In this document: positions 47,916-60,844 of the stretch, one piece after another | Position numbering within the stretch: the stretch's first letter is position 1 | Layout: every line of letters starts with the position of its first letter | From: Otis tarda | Lineage: Eukaryota; Chordata; Aves; Otidiformes; Otididae | Length of the DNA stretch: 64,000 nucleotides | Assembly: GCA_026413225.1 (NCBI GenBank) | Contig: CM048552.1 | Location: forward strand, 211,371,553-211,435,552 | Direction: 5' to 3' | Position numbers and translations under genes: made by a program | Notes under the pieces: generated by a model | What the model was told of the DNA's origin: nothing | The model's database searches: none | Seen by the model: only the letters and a program-made list of their open reading frames with translations

Positions 47916-50250
47916 ATTGTGTGATATAGCTAAAGTTACATACTTGCTCTCAAAGTCTGGAAACAGGGAAAATTTGTGTAGGGTCATTTCTTCATTCTCT
48001 TGTTAAGGCAGTGCTCACTTGCTTGTAGCATGATATTTATGGGATGCTTTGACAAAGCAGATCACTATTTTATTTCCCTTTGTCAAGGACCCCATCATCA
48101 CTTGGGCATCCTCATATTCAGCAAGCAGATGTGCACTTCCCACGAGTTGAGCTCTGAGGTTTGACAGACCATAGTAAACATCCACTCAGTATGTGCATAG
48201 GAATCTTCTTGATGGATGAAGAAATTGGGTAATGTGTATTCCAAAGGGGCAGGAAATAGCAATTCTGCAAAGCACTGCAGAGACTCTTTGACTGTTCCTC
48301 CAGCAAGCATACAGTTTATAGCAAGATTTTACTGATGATTCTCTGTCTAATTACTGTCTACAGTAAAATAATTCATTTTATTCATAATTCTGAGGTCAGA
48401 AAGACTTCTTTATATGTACAGTGCTTCTGAACGAAATTTGTATTAAAGTGAAAAAGGAAATACTTTAAAAGTTCTATGTAGAGTAACTCAATATCAGTCT
48501 ATTTGCATTCGGGGTTTTACTGCCTAACAATCCTTTCCTTGATATGATTTTACCTATGCTTTAGAACAGACTTACCAAAGGGATTATTGATTATGTTGTG
48601 GATTTTTTTGTTTGTTTGTTTTGTCATTTTAAATTATGTTGAACAGGCCAGTCGACGTTAGTTAGATTTTGCTGAGATATTCATATCAAATGTAAGTTCT
48701 CACACTTCTTCTGTGATGTCCTCCCAAGTCTGTGCTTGTGCATGTGTGTTTTTGTGTGCATATAGAGGAAAAAAGCCAAAACTATAGTTTCTCCTTCACA
48801 TACACAACACCCTTCTCCTCATCTGTCCTCTACTTCTGACATATTACTGGGACAGTTCCAAGGAGGCTTGTTTTCTTGTTTTACATTTAAGTAGGATTTT
48901 CAGTGAAAGATTTCATAACACTTACACATAAGGTGTATAAGAGTATAGTGCTTCGTTTCTTAAGTAACAAATAAACCAAGATGAAACACACAAAAGTGTT
49001 TTCGCAAGTAAATATAGCAAATCAGAGACTTGGGAATAGGACAGCGTGTTTCCTCTCCTAGTGTAACTAGGAAAAGAAGAAATGTCATTTCTAACATGGG
49101 AAGATTGATTCAAATCCTTTGTTTTCTGTCATTGTAGGCATGGGATTGAGAAGGGTAATCATCTTCCCAAGATTAATTTCAAAACTGATATCTGAACTAT
49201 ACTCTTCTGTTGCCATGTGCTGCAAGTATATGTTGGTTTAATAACCTCTGAAGTCAATGGCAAGTCTTTCATTTACTTCAGTCAATGATAGATCAGACAA
49301 TTACTGTCAAAGAGAGGATTTACAATTAATGTCTAGTGTGAATAAAGTGGAACATTCACGTCCACAATCAGTCCTTCTCATTACAAGTCAATTTGCTGCT
49401 TTCATCTTTTGATTCAAGGGTGCTGAAGAAAGCATGCTGATCCTTAAAAATAATTCCTAACTTAGAATCTCATGATACATTTCTACAGTAAGAAGGAAAT
49501 GCCTGAAACCACATGAAATCATTTCAAAGAAAAATGAATATGACCCTTTCTCTCACTCTTTGTTTTGCTTTTGTCTATGCCAGGAGAAGTAATTTTTGGT
49601 TTTTAGGTCGATTTTTTCCTGTAAACTGTTTTTTCACAAAAGAAAAAAAGGCTGAACACTATACACTGTACCTTACTACGTATCTGATCAAAGCATACAA
49701 CATTCAGGGTTGTATCATGCATCCATTGATGAAGAAAGCTCTCTTTAGCTGTGATACAGAACCACGCAATAGGATGTCAAACGCAACTCTCTTTATCACA
49801 ATTGCTAGCCAGCATAAATTTAATAGCTAAATTAGAACAACCCCCAAACAAGTTTCCTGATAAGAAACAGCATTGCTTTGTCACTTTGAATCTTGTTAAT
49901 GGACCCTCACTATTTTAAATTGACTGGATACAGAATTTGCAACCTACTCATCAGGTAGAAGCTGAAAAGAAAAATAGCTCTTTTTGCATGACCAAATAAA
50001 ATCTCATTTAGTTTCTTCTAATCATAATAATTTGGACAACAGCCACACTCAAGAATTTCTCTTCCCTCTGGGATAAACTGGTTTCCAGACAGCAAATGTA
50101 GAATTGAACTGCTTTGTTCTTTTTATATGCAAATTTGTACTTGGAAAATCACCAAATAATTTTAGTCTGTTTGGGTTGACATGGTCTCTGTGCCAAAAGT
50201 TACATTTGCATTCTAGTTTGGCTTCCTTTTTTTTTATCAGAAAACTGATA

Positions 50251-50300
50251 CATATATATATACATGTGTGTGTGTTTGTATTATAAACATATATGTGTGT
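50251..50300. repeat. (TA)n/(TG)n compound microsatellite
   Basis: catatatatatacatg, then TGTG repeats, an interruption, then atatatgtgtgt. Confidence 0.88.
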
Positions 50301-52069
50301 ACTTAACTCTGTGCTAACCAGTTTTCTCTGGGATATGGAGATGCCTACGACACAGAATTAATGCACAAAGTACTCTAAAATGAGGATTTCACTAGCAGCT
50401 CTCCAATCTCACCACATCAGCATTAAACCACTTCATTGTTTATAGCTGTGCTCTGCTTTGGAAAAAATCCTTAGTGTGCCTGTAATCAACAACCCCATTA
50501 AGCTTCGCTTCCTGTTAAATATAACTAATGAACTTCTCCAAATGTGGAAATTCTGGGTTGAATCAACTATAGGTGGACCTCCATTTGACACAAAGACACT
50601 TATTTAAATATTGGAAAAACTATAGCAGCCAAGTGAACAGCCCTTTGCTCTTTGATAGCATGCAATAAACACAAACCTTCTCTTTACTGCCTCAAAACTT
50701 TGTGGTCTCACTTCAGAAATATTTTAGCCATCATCCACTCTCTGTACCGCATTGCTATCTTAAATATTTCTATGAAATTGTGCTTTTATCATTTAATGAC
50801 TTATTTATACCAAAATCATCAGAGAAGATTTCTCTCTTTAGGTTCCCTGAAGAGCTCACAAAATCCAAACAAAAATAGAAAGAAAAAAGAAAAGAAACAA
50901 AACACTTTAAGGATTTTGGAACTGAACTTGATTTATTATCCGTAGGATTGATGTCCTTTTGAAAAAAGAAATCTTCTGTCTGAGAGTTCAGAGCAAGTAT
51001 TCATGGTGTTTCCTAGTTATCTACTCAATCTATAATTATTTTTTATTTCAATAAATAATTATTCTTTACCCAACAACCAAGCACCAAAAAGACATGCCTG
51101 AATTGGGTTTTTGGGGGGTTTAAAAAAAAAATGTTATTCTCAATTGCATTTTTCTTTCCAATAGTTAGCCTTTTCCAGTGATTTGAAAGACAGTAGTGAA
51201 GAATTGACTGCTGAAGAGGTGACTGGTGTCATTGCAGAAAGCTGTTGAATATTTTGAGAGTCATGGCAAAACCAGCACTGAGAAAACAGTTTTATTAGGC
51301 TGGGTAGTTCTGTTGGATTTTTCATTTAATTTGTTTCAATTTGCTTTTTAATCTCAAACAGACCATTTGCGGCATTCTTTGGCAAAATATACTGTTTTAA
51401 AGACACAATGCTGATAATAATGTTTTCAATGAAACGTGAACACAAATAACTACCACATTTCATATAATTACAAACTGATATCTCAGCTGCACATCTTCTG
51501 AAAGCTGAAAAATCTTTTTAATTTCATGAAACCCAGGTCATCTTACAAAAATATATGCTGAATGCAGAATTCTGCATGGGTTTGACATGAGGCCAGGTGA
51601 AACAAAGGTTTTGACAAGCTTTCTTATTTTCAGTTCCAAAACTCAAACAAAACAGAGGGAAAGGATCACAGACCCATGCAGACTAAAGCCCTGCAAAGTA
51701 TTTACATGTATTCCTGAAAGAAGAAATTTCTGAGCTGTCGAAAACCAACACCCTGGAGATGATTGATTCAACGTAATGAAACCAAATTGTGAGATAAAAC
51801 TGTCAACCCTAAGAACATTTATTCTGCACACTTAAGTCAGCGTGTTCTAACTTTAATGTGTTTTATCAGGTACCATACTGTGTCCTCTTTACCACAAACA
51901 GAGAATAGCACAACTCCTACTGAAGAAACCCATCAGTAGGTGTAGTCAGTACCCATAGGATTCAGATTTCTTGATTTTGGTATCTCAGTTACATGAAAAA
52001 TTACTTTAGATTCACAGAGCCTCAAACTATCACTGGAAACTCAAGGACAATGGTACCACACAGGTAGCA

Positions 52070-52130
52070 GAGTGACTGAGGTTGAAAGAGATGACGAGAA
52101 GTTATTTTGTCCAGTCGCCAAGATGAATGA
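52070..52130 (-). mobile_element. Possible CR1 3'-end scrap
   Basis: 'tgactgaggttgaaagagat' and 'ttttgtccagtcgccaag' resemble the reversed CR1 3' UTR (ggttggaagggacctc... agtccaaccccc). It is too short and diverged to be sure. Confidence 0.3.
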
Positions 52131-54392
52131 TATTTTGGATTTTTTAATACGCTTTCAAGAATATAGAAGAATACTTCTGTTGAATTCCATACACAGACTG
52201 GATAATATTCAAATATCCTCATTTGGGATTATTAGCTTTTGTAGCTTCCTACTTTTAGATTGCAACCCATGATGTTTGTCACAGAGAATTACAATATTTA
52301 TACATGCTGCATAGCACTCTGTCCTGCCAATGTGAAGTAGGGTTATCTGGACTTGTTGTAATAAAAGAAAGGATCACACACTGAAATGTAGTCTGGATCC
52401 AAGTTTTCACTGCAAATTGACTCCTTTTTTTCCCTTTTGGAGGACGACAGAAGGACATGATAGGAGAGGAGGCAAGAAGAGGAAAGCTAACAATATGTTT
52501 AACTGGCTGTTTCCTTCAGCATTTTAGTGCTCTTTATACATTATTTTAATGATAGTTCATGTACATATACTGTAATCAGAGGTGGCTGGCCCATGGAGAG
52601 AAGCAGTATATTGCATTTTGTGTATTCCAGATATGTGAGACAGGGAGAGAGATTCATTGATTAAGTCTCTGTATCTTAAGTGTTACTATATTTACTAGAT
52701 AACAAATTAGAGATTTGTTAGACAGCAGGCTAAGTAGCTGTCTGTGAATCATGTATTTATTATGCATGACTCTTTCAGAGTCATTAGAAGTTGAAAAGAA
52801 AGACTCACTAGGACGTGAAGGGGAATTCAGCTTGGAGCTGCTTGGGGACCACAGTGATGTGTCTAAGCAAAAGTCACTGTTAATAACAGACCCCAGGTTA
52901 CAGTCCTGGGGCTTGCATATGAGGTTTTCAGAGATATTTGCAAACACTAGTATTATTATACAAATGGATGGATCAGGGCACAGAGAATCTTAACAAAGTT
53001 CCCACCAATATCTTCAATATCAGTGCTATTGGAAACAGCAAGGAACACAGTAAATCTGATTTCCATTCCTTTTACTCACCTGCCAGATAGTACATTATAT
53101 TCACTGTGTGAAACTTCTTGAATGTAATGTAATGGTGTCTAGATGCAAAACTGTAGACCATTTCATTTCCTTCCCTTTCCATTTTGATATAACAGTGAGT
53201 CTCATTTCCTGTCTTGAATAATTTTAGAGTCTTGCTCACATTGGTGGTGCTCGACTCCAAAGATGGCAGCTAGGTACAGGCATGCAATGATGCTGCTGAA
53301 AAAGTTAGGGAGAAGTAGGAAGAGATATTGTGAGGGTGAGAGAATATAGTTTTAGCTAAAAGGCAATTACTGCCACTGGAACAGTGTCAAAATACTAAAG
53401 AAAAAGCCAAGAAAGAGCACAGGTTAATCTCCTTTCTTAAAGCAGAAACAATTCAAGCAAAACAATAGCTCAAGGTGAACAGGAGAATACAGTAGCCACA
53501 TTCACATCTAGCTTATTTTTCCTAACCAGAGGTAGGTTAAGTATCTGACTAGTGGATCACTTGGAGGCCAAATTATCTGGTATGATCATTGACTGAAAGT
53601 TTTGTATAGATAAATCTTAATGCTGGCCTTGTCCTTCTCATCACTTAATTATTGTATTGAGGAAGAGCCAGATCCAATAGTAGGACTTTACAGTGTCAGT
53701 ATTTTCTGAGGAATAATAAATATAAGCAAAATGAGAAAACTGTGATGGTTCCCTCCATTGTTTTTTGACCCACACTAATCCTGAAGCTAAGATCCATTAT
53801 AATAAATCTCAGTAATTCAGTCTGACCATGGATATATTTCAGGGTAGAACTCTTTTTTTGCTCGAATTCCATCAAAGTAGCCCGGGAGAACCAAGATACA
53901 GCACTTAACTGTAACAAGACATTTCACCTTTGGTAATAAAGTTCCAGCATGTCTGATGACACTGTTATGGAAGTCAAGTAGGTAGAGTACTCCACATACA
54001 AACAGGTTGCAATAGCACAGGTACTTATAATTACTAAGAGCAAAGTTCAAGTGCCCAGTCAAATGACTGCCAGATTTCATCCACCATGATTACCAGAAGG
54101 GAGTGTAGAAAGCACGGTAGAGCTTAAAATGTAACCTAGTTTGAATATCAACAAATAATTGCTTAAAGTTAAGAAGCTGAATGGATGGAATGAGGTGAAA
54201 CATGGCTCTTCAGAGGCTGATAGAAAAAATGGTCTTGTAAGGAGATTTTTTTTTTGGAGCAAAACGTATGGATGCACACAATAAAGGGGTGATTACAGTC
54301 TTTAAGAAGTCTTTATTATCTAAGACGATACTTCAGCAGGTGAGAGGTCAACGACCATTACAAAAATATGCAAATACACTACAAAAAATATA

Positions 54393-56014
54393 CAAGGCCT
54401 CTAGTTACATTGCCCAAGTCCAAGAAGGCAAAAGCAAGGACTGGGAATGAAGAACTACCCACTGTAGGAGTAGAGCAGGTTTGAGACCATCTAAGGAACC
54501 TGAAGGTGTACAAGTCCACATGACCTGATGAGATCCATCCGCGGGTCCTGAAGGAATTGGCAGATGAAGTAGACAAGCCACTGGTCATCGTATTTGAGAA
54601 GTTGTGGCAGTCTGGTGAGCTTCCCACTGCCAGAAAAATGTGAAACATAAGTCCCATTTTTAAAAAGGGACATAAGGAAGACCTGGGTAACTAGAGTCCA
54701 GTCAGTTTCACCTCTGTCACTGGCAAGATAATAGAGTAGAATGTCCTGGAAACCATGCTAAAGCACATGGAAAATAAGGAGGTGGTTGGTAACAGCCAAC
54801 ATGGGTTCACTAAGGGAAAATTGTACCTGACTAATTTGGTGGCTTTCTATGACTGGGTTACAACATTGGTAGACAAGGGACGAGCAACTGATGTCCTCTG
54901 CCTGGACTTGTGCAAGTCATTTGACACTGTCCCGCATGACATCCTCGTCTCTAAACTGGTGAAGCATGGATTTGGACAGACCACTTGGTGGATAAGGAAT
55001 CTGCTGGATGGCCACACTCAACAAGTTGTGGTCAACAGCTCAATGTCCAAGTGGAGACATGTGACTAGTGGCGTTCCTCAGGGGTCGGTATTGGGGCTGG
55101 CCCTGTTTAACATCTTTGTCAGCAACATGGACAGTGGGATAGGGTGCACTCTCAGCAAGTTCATAGATGACACCAATCTGTATGGTGCAGTCAATATGCT
55201 GGAGGGGAGGGATGCCATCCAGAGGGACCTTGATAGACTGGAAAGGTGGGCCCATGCAAACCTTATGAAGTTCAACAAAGCCAAGTGCAAGGTCCTGAAC
55301 ATGGATCAGGGCAATCCCAAGCACAAATACAGGCTGGGCAGAGAATGGATTGTGAGTAGCATTGAGGAGAAGAACTTCTCATACTGGTGGATGACAAGCT
55401 CAACATGAGCCAGGAATGTACATCCTGGGCTGCATCAGAAGAAGTGTGGCCAGCAGGTCGAGGGAGGTGATTTTGCCCCTCTACTCTGCTCTCGTGAGAT
55501 CCCACTTGTAGTACTGCATCCAGCTATGGTACCCCCAACATAAGAAGGACATAGACCTGTTGGAGAAAGTCCAGAGGAGGCCATGAAGATGATCAGAGGG
55601 TTGGAGCACCTCTCCTGTGAGGACGGGCTGAGAGAGTTGGGGCTGTTCAGCCTGGAGAAGAGAAGGCTCCAGGCAGATCTTATAGCGGCTTTCCAGTATG
55701 TAAAAGGGGCTTATAGGAAAGATGAGGAGAAACTCTTTAGCAGGGCCTATTGTAATAGGACGAGGGGTAATTGTTTTAAAACAGAGGAAGATAGATTCAG
55801 AGTGGACATCAGGAAAAAAAATTTTACACTAAGGAACACTGTCCCAGGTTGCCCAGAGAGGTGGTGGATGCCCCATCCCTGGAAACGTTCAAGGCCAGGT
55901 TGGACGGGGCTCTGAGCAACCTGATCTGGTTGGAGATGTCCCTGCTCCTTGCAGGGGGGTTGGACTAGATGGCCTTTAGAGGACCCTTCCAACTCAAGCT
56001 ATTCTATGATTCTA
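54393..56014 (+). mobile_element. Longest CR1 LINE in the window
   Basis: A plus-strand CR1 of about 1.6 kb, starting before RT motif 0 at the block 'cattgcccaagtccaagaag' and 'aactacccactgtaggag'. In order: RPLKELADEVDKPL-type sequence near 54545-54580; 'atttttaaaaagggacataag' (IFKKGHKED) near 54655; [11 protein letters not shown] near 54790; RT motif [12 protein letters not shown] near 54905; motif [11 protein letters not shown] near 55070; motif C FIDD near 55160; then C-terminal blocks to FKARLDGALSNLI near 55890. The 3' UTR has a single octamer near 56001-56014. Internal losses include about 30 nt near 55420. Non-functional. Confidence 0.95.
54755..55408 (+). pseudogene. CR1 ORF2 reverse-transcriptase domain remnant
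   Basis: An open stretch of 217 codons covering the RT palm: [20 protein letters not shown], motif A ([15 protein letters not shown], first catalytic Asp present), motif B ([17 protein letters not shown]), motif C F-I-D-D in place of the usual F-A-D-D with both catalytic Asp retained, and the thumb-like [19 protein letters not shown]. It ends in a frameshift at about 55380, in the [13 protein letters not shown] block. Stops lie upstream (for example near 54640). It is the only copy here retaining all three RT motifs in one open frame, but it lacks the endonuclease and cannot act on its own. Confidence 0.9.
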
Positions 56015-57154
56015 AACTGGTGAATTTGAATCAGTGAACTTACTCAGATTTCTGTAAAGGTCTAAGTAACTCAATATAAAACAATACAACACATTAAACT
56101 GAATTTAAATCTATTTAATTAAAGGTTCTGAAATATTTTCTTTTGACATGGTGATGACCTTCAGTGGGATATTTCAGACATATAAGGATTCTCCAGAGGT
56201 CAGTTCTTGGCTTAGTGATCACTGATAAAAATTAATACAGTAAAAATCATACAAGTTGCACTATTGAGAGCCATAAAATGGAGAACAAGCAGCATTCTTA
56301 AAGCATTCACAATCTTTTAATATGTAGAGCTCACAAAAATAAAGTGTTGTTACTGTAGTCTTTGTCTTGCTTGGTTCTGTTGAGATGAATGCTGTCAAAG
56401 AAATATTCAAGTGGTGTGGTCTCGCTAAATGAACCATTACGATGTTCAGCTTTCAGACAAGATTTTGAATATGCTAAAAGCAGGCACCACTCTAAAAAAA
56501 GCACCGGCAGTGGAGTGAGGTCTGGGTGATCGTATCCAAGGCCAGGATGTGGGAAGAAAGTCAGAATAGGTGGTTTTAACTGATCTTGTTCAAAGAAAAT
56601 ATATAGCTAGGAGACCATCAAACAGCAAGAACAGAGGAGTATTTCTTCCATTTTCCTTTTCATCTCTGTACTAAGCCAAAATCGCTTTAAGAGGAGTTTG
56701 AAATTAGATATGTGAAGTTAGGTTTCAGTTTGTTTTCAGTCTGTTTTCTCTTTTTTTGTACAATTGATGTAATTAAGACTGCTGACCTGTGGATGACTTC
56801 ACTCTGATGTCCCCAGTTGTAAGCTTCGAGAGGGCAAGCCGAAGAGTGTGCTGAGATGGAAAGTTATACCCACACTGTCTAATTTGATAATGGATCAAAG
56901 TAGGGGTGGTCTACATGCAGAAAAAGGCAAGTTAGGAAAAGGACAGTAGAAAAATTGCAGTAAGTAAGGGCTGGCAATGGTATATAAAGATCTATGTTCT
57001 ACCTGTGAAAGGAGGTACCTATCGATTATGGTGGCACACCATCCAGAAAACAAGAAATTGAGAGTGACAAATCAGTTTACAGAAGGACAAAGAATGCTAT
57101 GTTTTATCTGTAAAAGTTTAAAGGAATATATATTTTTTAAAAATCTTCATTGCA
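56015..57154. other. Unannotated non-coding DNA
   Basis: No recognisable gene or repeat. Confidence 0.5.
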
Positions 57155-57345
57155 TGCTGAAATAAGAACAGTTGTATTAGAACAAAGGTCCCTCTGTCCC
57201 AGCATCCTTTGCTCGGAAAGTGGCCTGGAGCAGATGCCTGGGAAAGGGTATAGGAACACAGCAAGTGTCCTCTTTCTAGGACACTGCCAGGCTCTAGCTC
57301 TTCATGGGAGATTTTATTTCCCTCTGGATGACTTTGTCAGATCTG
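57155..57345 (+). repeat. Ancient amniote dispersed repeat remnant
   Basis: 'aataagaacagttgtattag', 'aacaaaggtccctctgtccc', 'agcatcctttgctcgg', 'aagtggcctggagcagatgc' and 'gggaaagggtataggaacac' follow the block order of a dispersed repeat common in turtle, crocodilian and bird genomes (ataagaacggccatactgggtcagaccaaaggtccatc...). I do not assign a family name. A 67-codon frame across it is a by-product. Confidence 0.58.
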
Positions 57346-59024
57346 GAAGCTAAAATTGCCAATTCAAGTGTGAAATGGAGATTTTACAGTAAAAGGCAAA
57401 TCTAGCTGTGGAACCTCTATAGAAGACTCTGCAACACTGCTGCTCCAGTAAAAGCAACCAAATATGCACTCACAATTTCTATTGAAATCAATTTGATTTA
57501 TGCCTGAGTGTCTGAGGGCAAAATATGCCCCTGTGAAATTTCTCATCAATATATAAAAGCAGGTGCTTTCCCAGAAAAACAATTTTATTTGTATCTCTGG
57601 GATCCTAGTACAGACATTTTTGGTTTATTCTTTTCCGGAACACTGTTATATTAAAAACCTTTTCAGTGGCATCTGTGGGATTAATAATATCTGTCATCTA
57701 CAAAGACTTCACTTTCATTACAGGTGATAAAATATATAGTATTTTCTTGTAAGCATATATTGCATTTAATACAAGGTACCTAAGACTTTTTTAAAATAAA
57801 ACTTAAATGAAATTGCTTCACCCATCAATGAAAAGAGCTTTTAGGGGTGAAACACAACAGCTGCTTAACATCACAAAGCAATGTCATTGAATAATTTAGT
57901 TCACAAATTTGAGAAGAAAGGACTATTTATTCAGCTGAAACTCCAGATGGAATTTAGGAAGGCAGATTGTCATTCCAAGCCAGTGTTACAATTTTAACCA
58001 AAAAACCCTGGTAATTCTTGCAATACTTCTTTTACTCTTTCATAATGTTCTGTAAAATGCTGAATAGCCACAAGATTTTGTCCATTAAGAAATATATCAC
58101 TACAAGTCTACCATTAGGGCAGGGCAACCCTGTCCCTTTTTAACATGACTCAGAAGTGCCACAATTTATGTCAGAAGATATCGGGATATAAGGTTAAATA
58201 GATTGGATTAGATCATTAATCTATTTAACCCAATATTTTTTCTTTTCTGTAGCAGTGGCTAGTATCACCTATTTTCATAGCTAATAGTAGACATTGAAAA
58301 TATCAACAATGTATAATCTGCAATGATGGAATAAACTATTAGGCAAATTTAATCCTAATTCCTACCAGTGAGCTGTAAACTTACATTTAGCGTGCATCCC
58401 TTTTCTAGGTTAAATCTCTCTAATGTAACTGCGAATATTTTCATAAACAGTATAATATCACTGCAATATGAATGTTTGCAGCCATTGAGCATATTCCATT
58501 AAATCTTTATTTAAATTACTGATGACCCTGTAGATATGTGCAACATGGACTGATGAGAACTTCAGTAAGCAATTTCCTTGCATGCAGAATTTGATCCTAG
58601 TAGGGCATGCTTTAGCTTGATATGTCTAAAATGAACTTTGACCGTGTCTGAAATTTGAATGGAAACATGCTCTCGAAAATCTGATGGTATATTAGGTCAT
58701 CAATTAGTGAGACCAGTTTTAGAACGGTAAGAGCTTCAGCTAGTCATACCCAACCTTGCTGCTCTGACAGGAAAGTGCATCTTTTTAATTCCAGAACTTC
58801 CAGTAACCAAGTCCATCACCAGAAAGCTATTTAAATACAAGTCTTAAAAGCCTTGAGGCATAGAACGTTATTGTGCATTATGGATTCGTACAAGAGATGA
58901 GAGTAGCAATGGAGCTTTAAATCAGACAGAGGAAAAGATTTTTTTTTTTTAAATTACATATAAAGTTTCTGAAGTAGGGATCTAAAGTAATGGCCAGCAA
59001 ATTTTAAAGAACTTTAGAGTTCAA
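57346..59024. other. Unannotated AT-rich DNA
   Basis: No gene recognised. A local inverted pair, 'taaatagattggattag' followed by 'attaatctatttaaccc', lies near 58194-58232. Confidence 0.5.
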
Positions 59025-59320
59025 GAATCATAGAACAGTTATGACTGGAAGGGACCTTCAAAGGTCATCTAGTCCAACCCCCCTGCAAGAAGCAGGGACA
59101 TCTCCAACCAGATCAGGTTGCTCAGAGTCCCGTCCAACCTGGCCTTGAATGTTTCCAGGGATGGGGCATCCACCACCTCTCTGGGCAACCTGTTCCAGTG
59201 TTCCACTACTCTTATTGTAAATTTTTTTTCCTAATATCTAATCTGAATCTACCTTCCTCTATTTTAAAACCATTAATCCTTGTCCTATTGCAACAGTCCC
59301 TGCTGGTGGGTTTCTCCCCA
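59025..59320 (-). mobile_element. CR1 LINE 3'-end fragment
   Basis: A minus-strand CR1. The tail 'aatcatagaacagttatg' is at 59026-59043, followed by a 3' UTR with 'agtccaacccccctgcaa'. ORF2 reads upward through LSNLI, FKARLDGTL, EHWNRL and the [14 protein letters not shown]-type block to DRTRG-like sequence ('cttgtcctattgcaac'). The 5' junction near 59320 is followed by a short repeat of 'tttctcccca' (59311-59320 and 59330-59339). Confidence 0.93.
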
Positions 59321-59894
59321 ACTGAAGAATTTCTCCCCAAAACTCTTCTCTACTTTTCTTTAAGTATGTGTGAGCAAGGGAAAGGAAGAGGAGAGGGAAA
59401 GATGTTCATAGTCCTGGAAGGACTAAAGGAAAATGGAAATGTAAGCTGAATATCTGGAAAAGTGCACTCAAGGAAGTATTATAGAAATTCTTGTGTTTCC
59501 AAATCCTTACTGTTGAAACTGGTCTATACGTTAATGAACTTGAGATTTTTGTGTGTTACGCAGTGCTGCACCTTGTTAGAAAGAATTGGTTTGGGATTCT
59601 CTGAATTCTTTGGACTTCTCCCTTCTTTAAACTTTTTGGGAACCGTGTTGGGCTCTTGGGCCATTCCACTTCAACCTGTTTCAGCTGCAGTCTGGAAGTT
59701 CTGAAGGACTTTGTAAGATCAAGGCCTTACTCTGCAAGATCCAAAGTGATTTTACAATATATTTTTAGGGGAAAGGTCCTTCAATAAATAGTAAAAGTAA
59801 ATTTAGATTTTGAGGACAGCTAACTTAGAATATTAGATGTTAATATGATCACTTATCTTCTACTACATTACTTCTACTACCCCTACAGAGAGGG
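59321..59894. other. Unannotated non-coding DNA
   Basis: The frame 59462-59704 (+, 80 codons) has no recognised family. Nothing else seen. Confidence 0.5.
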
Positions 59895-60080
59895 TAATTT
59901 GTAACACAGATTGGTCCTACACTATAGAGCAGTACCTGAAAGGTACTTCATACCCAAAAGAGCTTACAGTCCAAGGTAAGCAGCTACCAGAGAATACAAC
60001 AGCTGGAGAAGCAGAAGGTAGTAGTGAAATTATAATCAGTGAGATAAGCTGCAGTCATAGCTCATCAGCTCATAATCCAA
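59895..60080 (+). repeat. Possible ancient dispersed repeat
   Basis: 'ggtcctacactatagagcag' and 'cccaaaagagcttacagtcc' resemble an old amniote repeat with 'ccccaaagagcttacagtctaa'. The 18-base motif gagcttacagtYcaaggt is shared with 31672-31690 apart from one extra base. The family is uncertain. Confidence 0.4.
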
Positions 60081-60844
60081 GATGTAAGATGCTATCTAAC
60101 ACTGTCAGCACCAGGCAATTCATCATGTGTGCTCTTGTGCTTAAAGTCTTCCAAATACAGACAATTGTGGGCCGTGGGAATTTTCATCGACTCCTATTGT
60201 TGAGTGAAATTTTAGTCGTCACTGGAAAAGCAAAAGAAAAGATCTTAAATGCTCTCCCAGGACACAGCAGAGGCAGGGGGGATCTATGCTGGCTGGAGCC
60301 CAGACCATTTTATGTTTAAAGGACTGTAACTATCACTTGTTTTTATGATCAGAACACAGTGTGGCACACTGTTGCCAAGTAATTGCAAGAGATGATCAGG
60401 TGTTTTCTGCACTCTTTTGAAGTTTCTGAAAGTCACTCCCAGACAGATCACATCACTTGCATCTGGACTACTGCTAACAAGTTATAAAATGTGAAAAATA
60501 TCCATATCAGAGTAGAGATGTTGTGGCTTCCTAGGTATAACTAAAGAAAAATCAGAACAAACTACTTTCTATACGTGAACCTAATATAGGAGGTGGCTTA
60601 TGTACGAGGTCTTATAGCTGGAGATACTAGGGGAGACACTCTGCTGGGTGTGCTTTTCACCAAAAAGAACAGATTCATGTAGGACATGAAAGCTGACATC
60701 AGCTTTGGTTGAAACAACCATATTGAGGTAAGTAAGCAAGATAAATGGCGGAATCATAGCTCTGGACTTCAGGAGAGTTGGGGTTCTTTGGGCAATCAGT
60801 CAGCAGAATCCCATGGGAGACTGCCCAGGACAACAGCACACACG
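60081..60844. other. Unannotated non-coding DNA
   Basis: Nothing recognised, except that the last ~60 bases may belong to the CR1 that follows. Confidence 0.5.

Larger units (their letters stand above)
47916..54392. other. Long stretch without recognised genes
   Basis: About 6.5 kb. The frame 49513-49830 (+, 105 codons) begins with a basic-then-hydrophobic N-terminus resembling a signal peptide, but it has no recognised family or upstream gene structure and is treated as chance. It contains a TA/TG microsatellite and one possible CR1 scrap (listed separately). Confidence 0.5.

Noticed and set aside
49513-49830. Secreted peptide gene with signal-like N-terminus
   Set aside because: The hydrophobic N-terminus alone is weak evidence; no exon structure or known family supports it.
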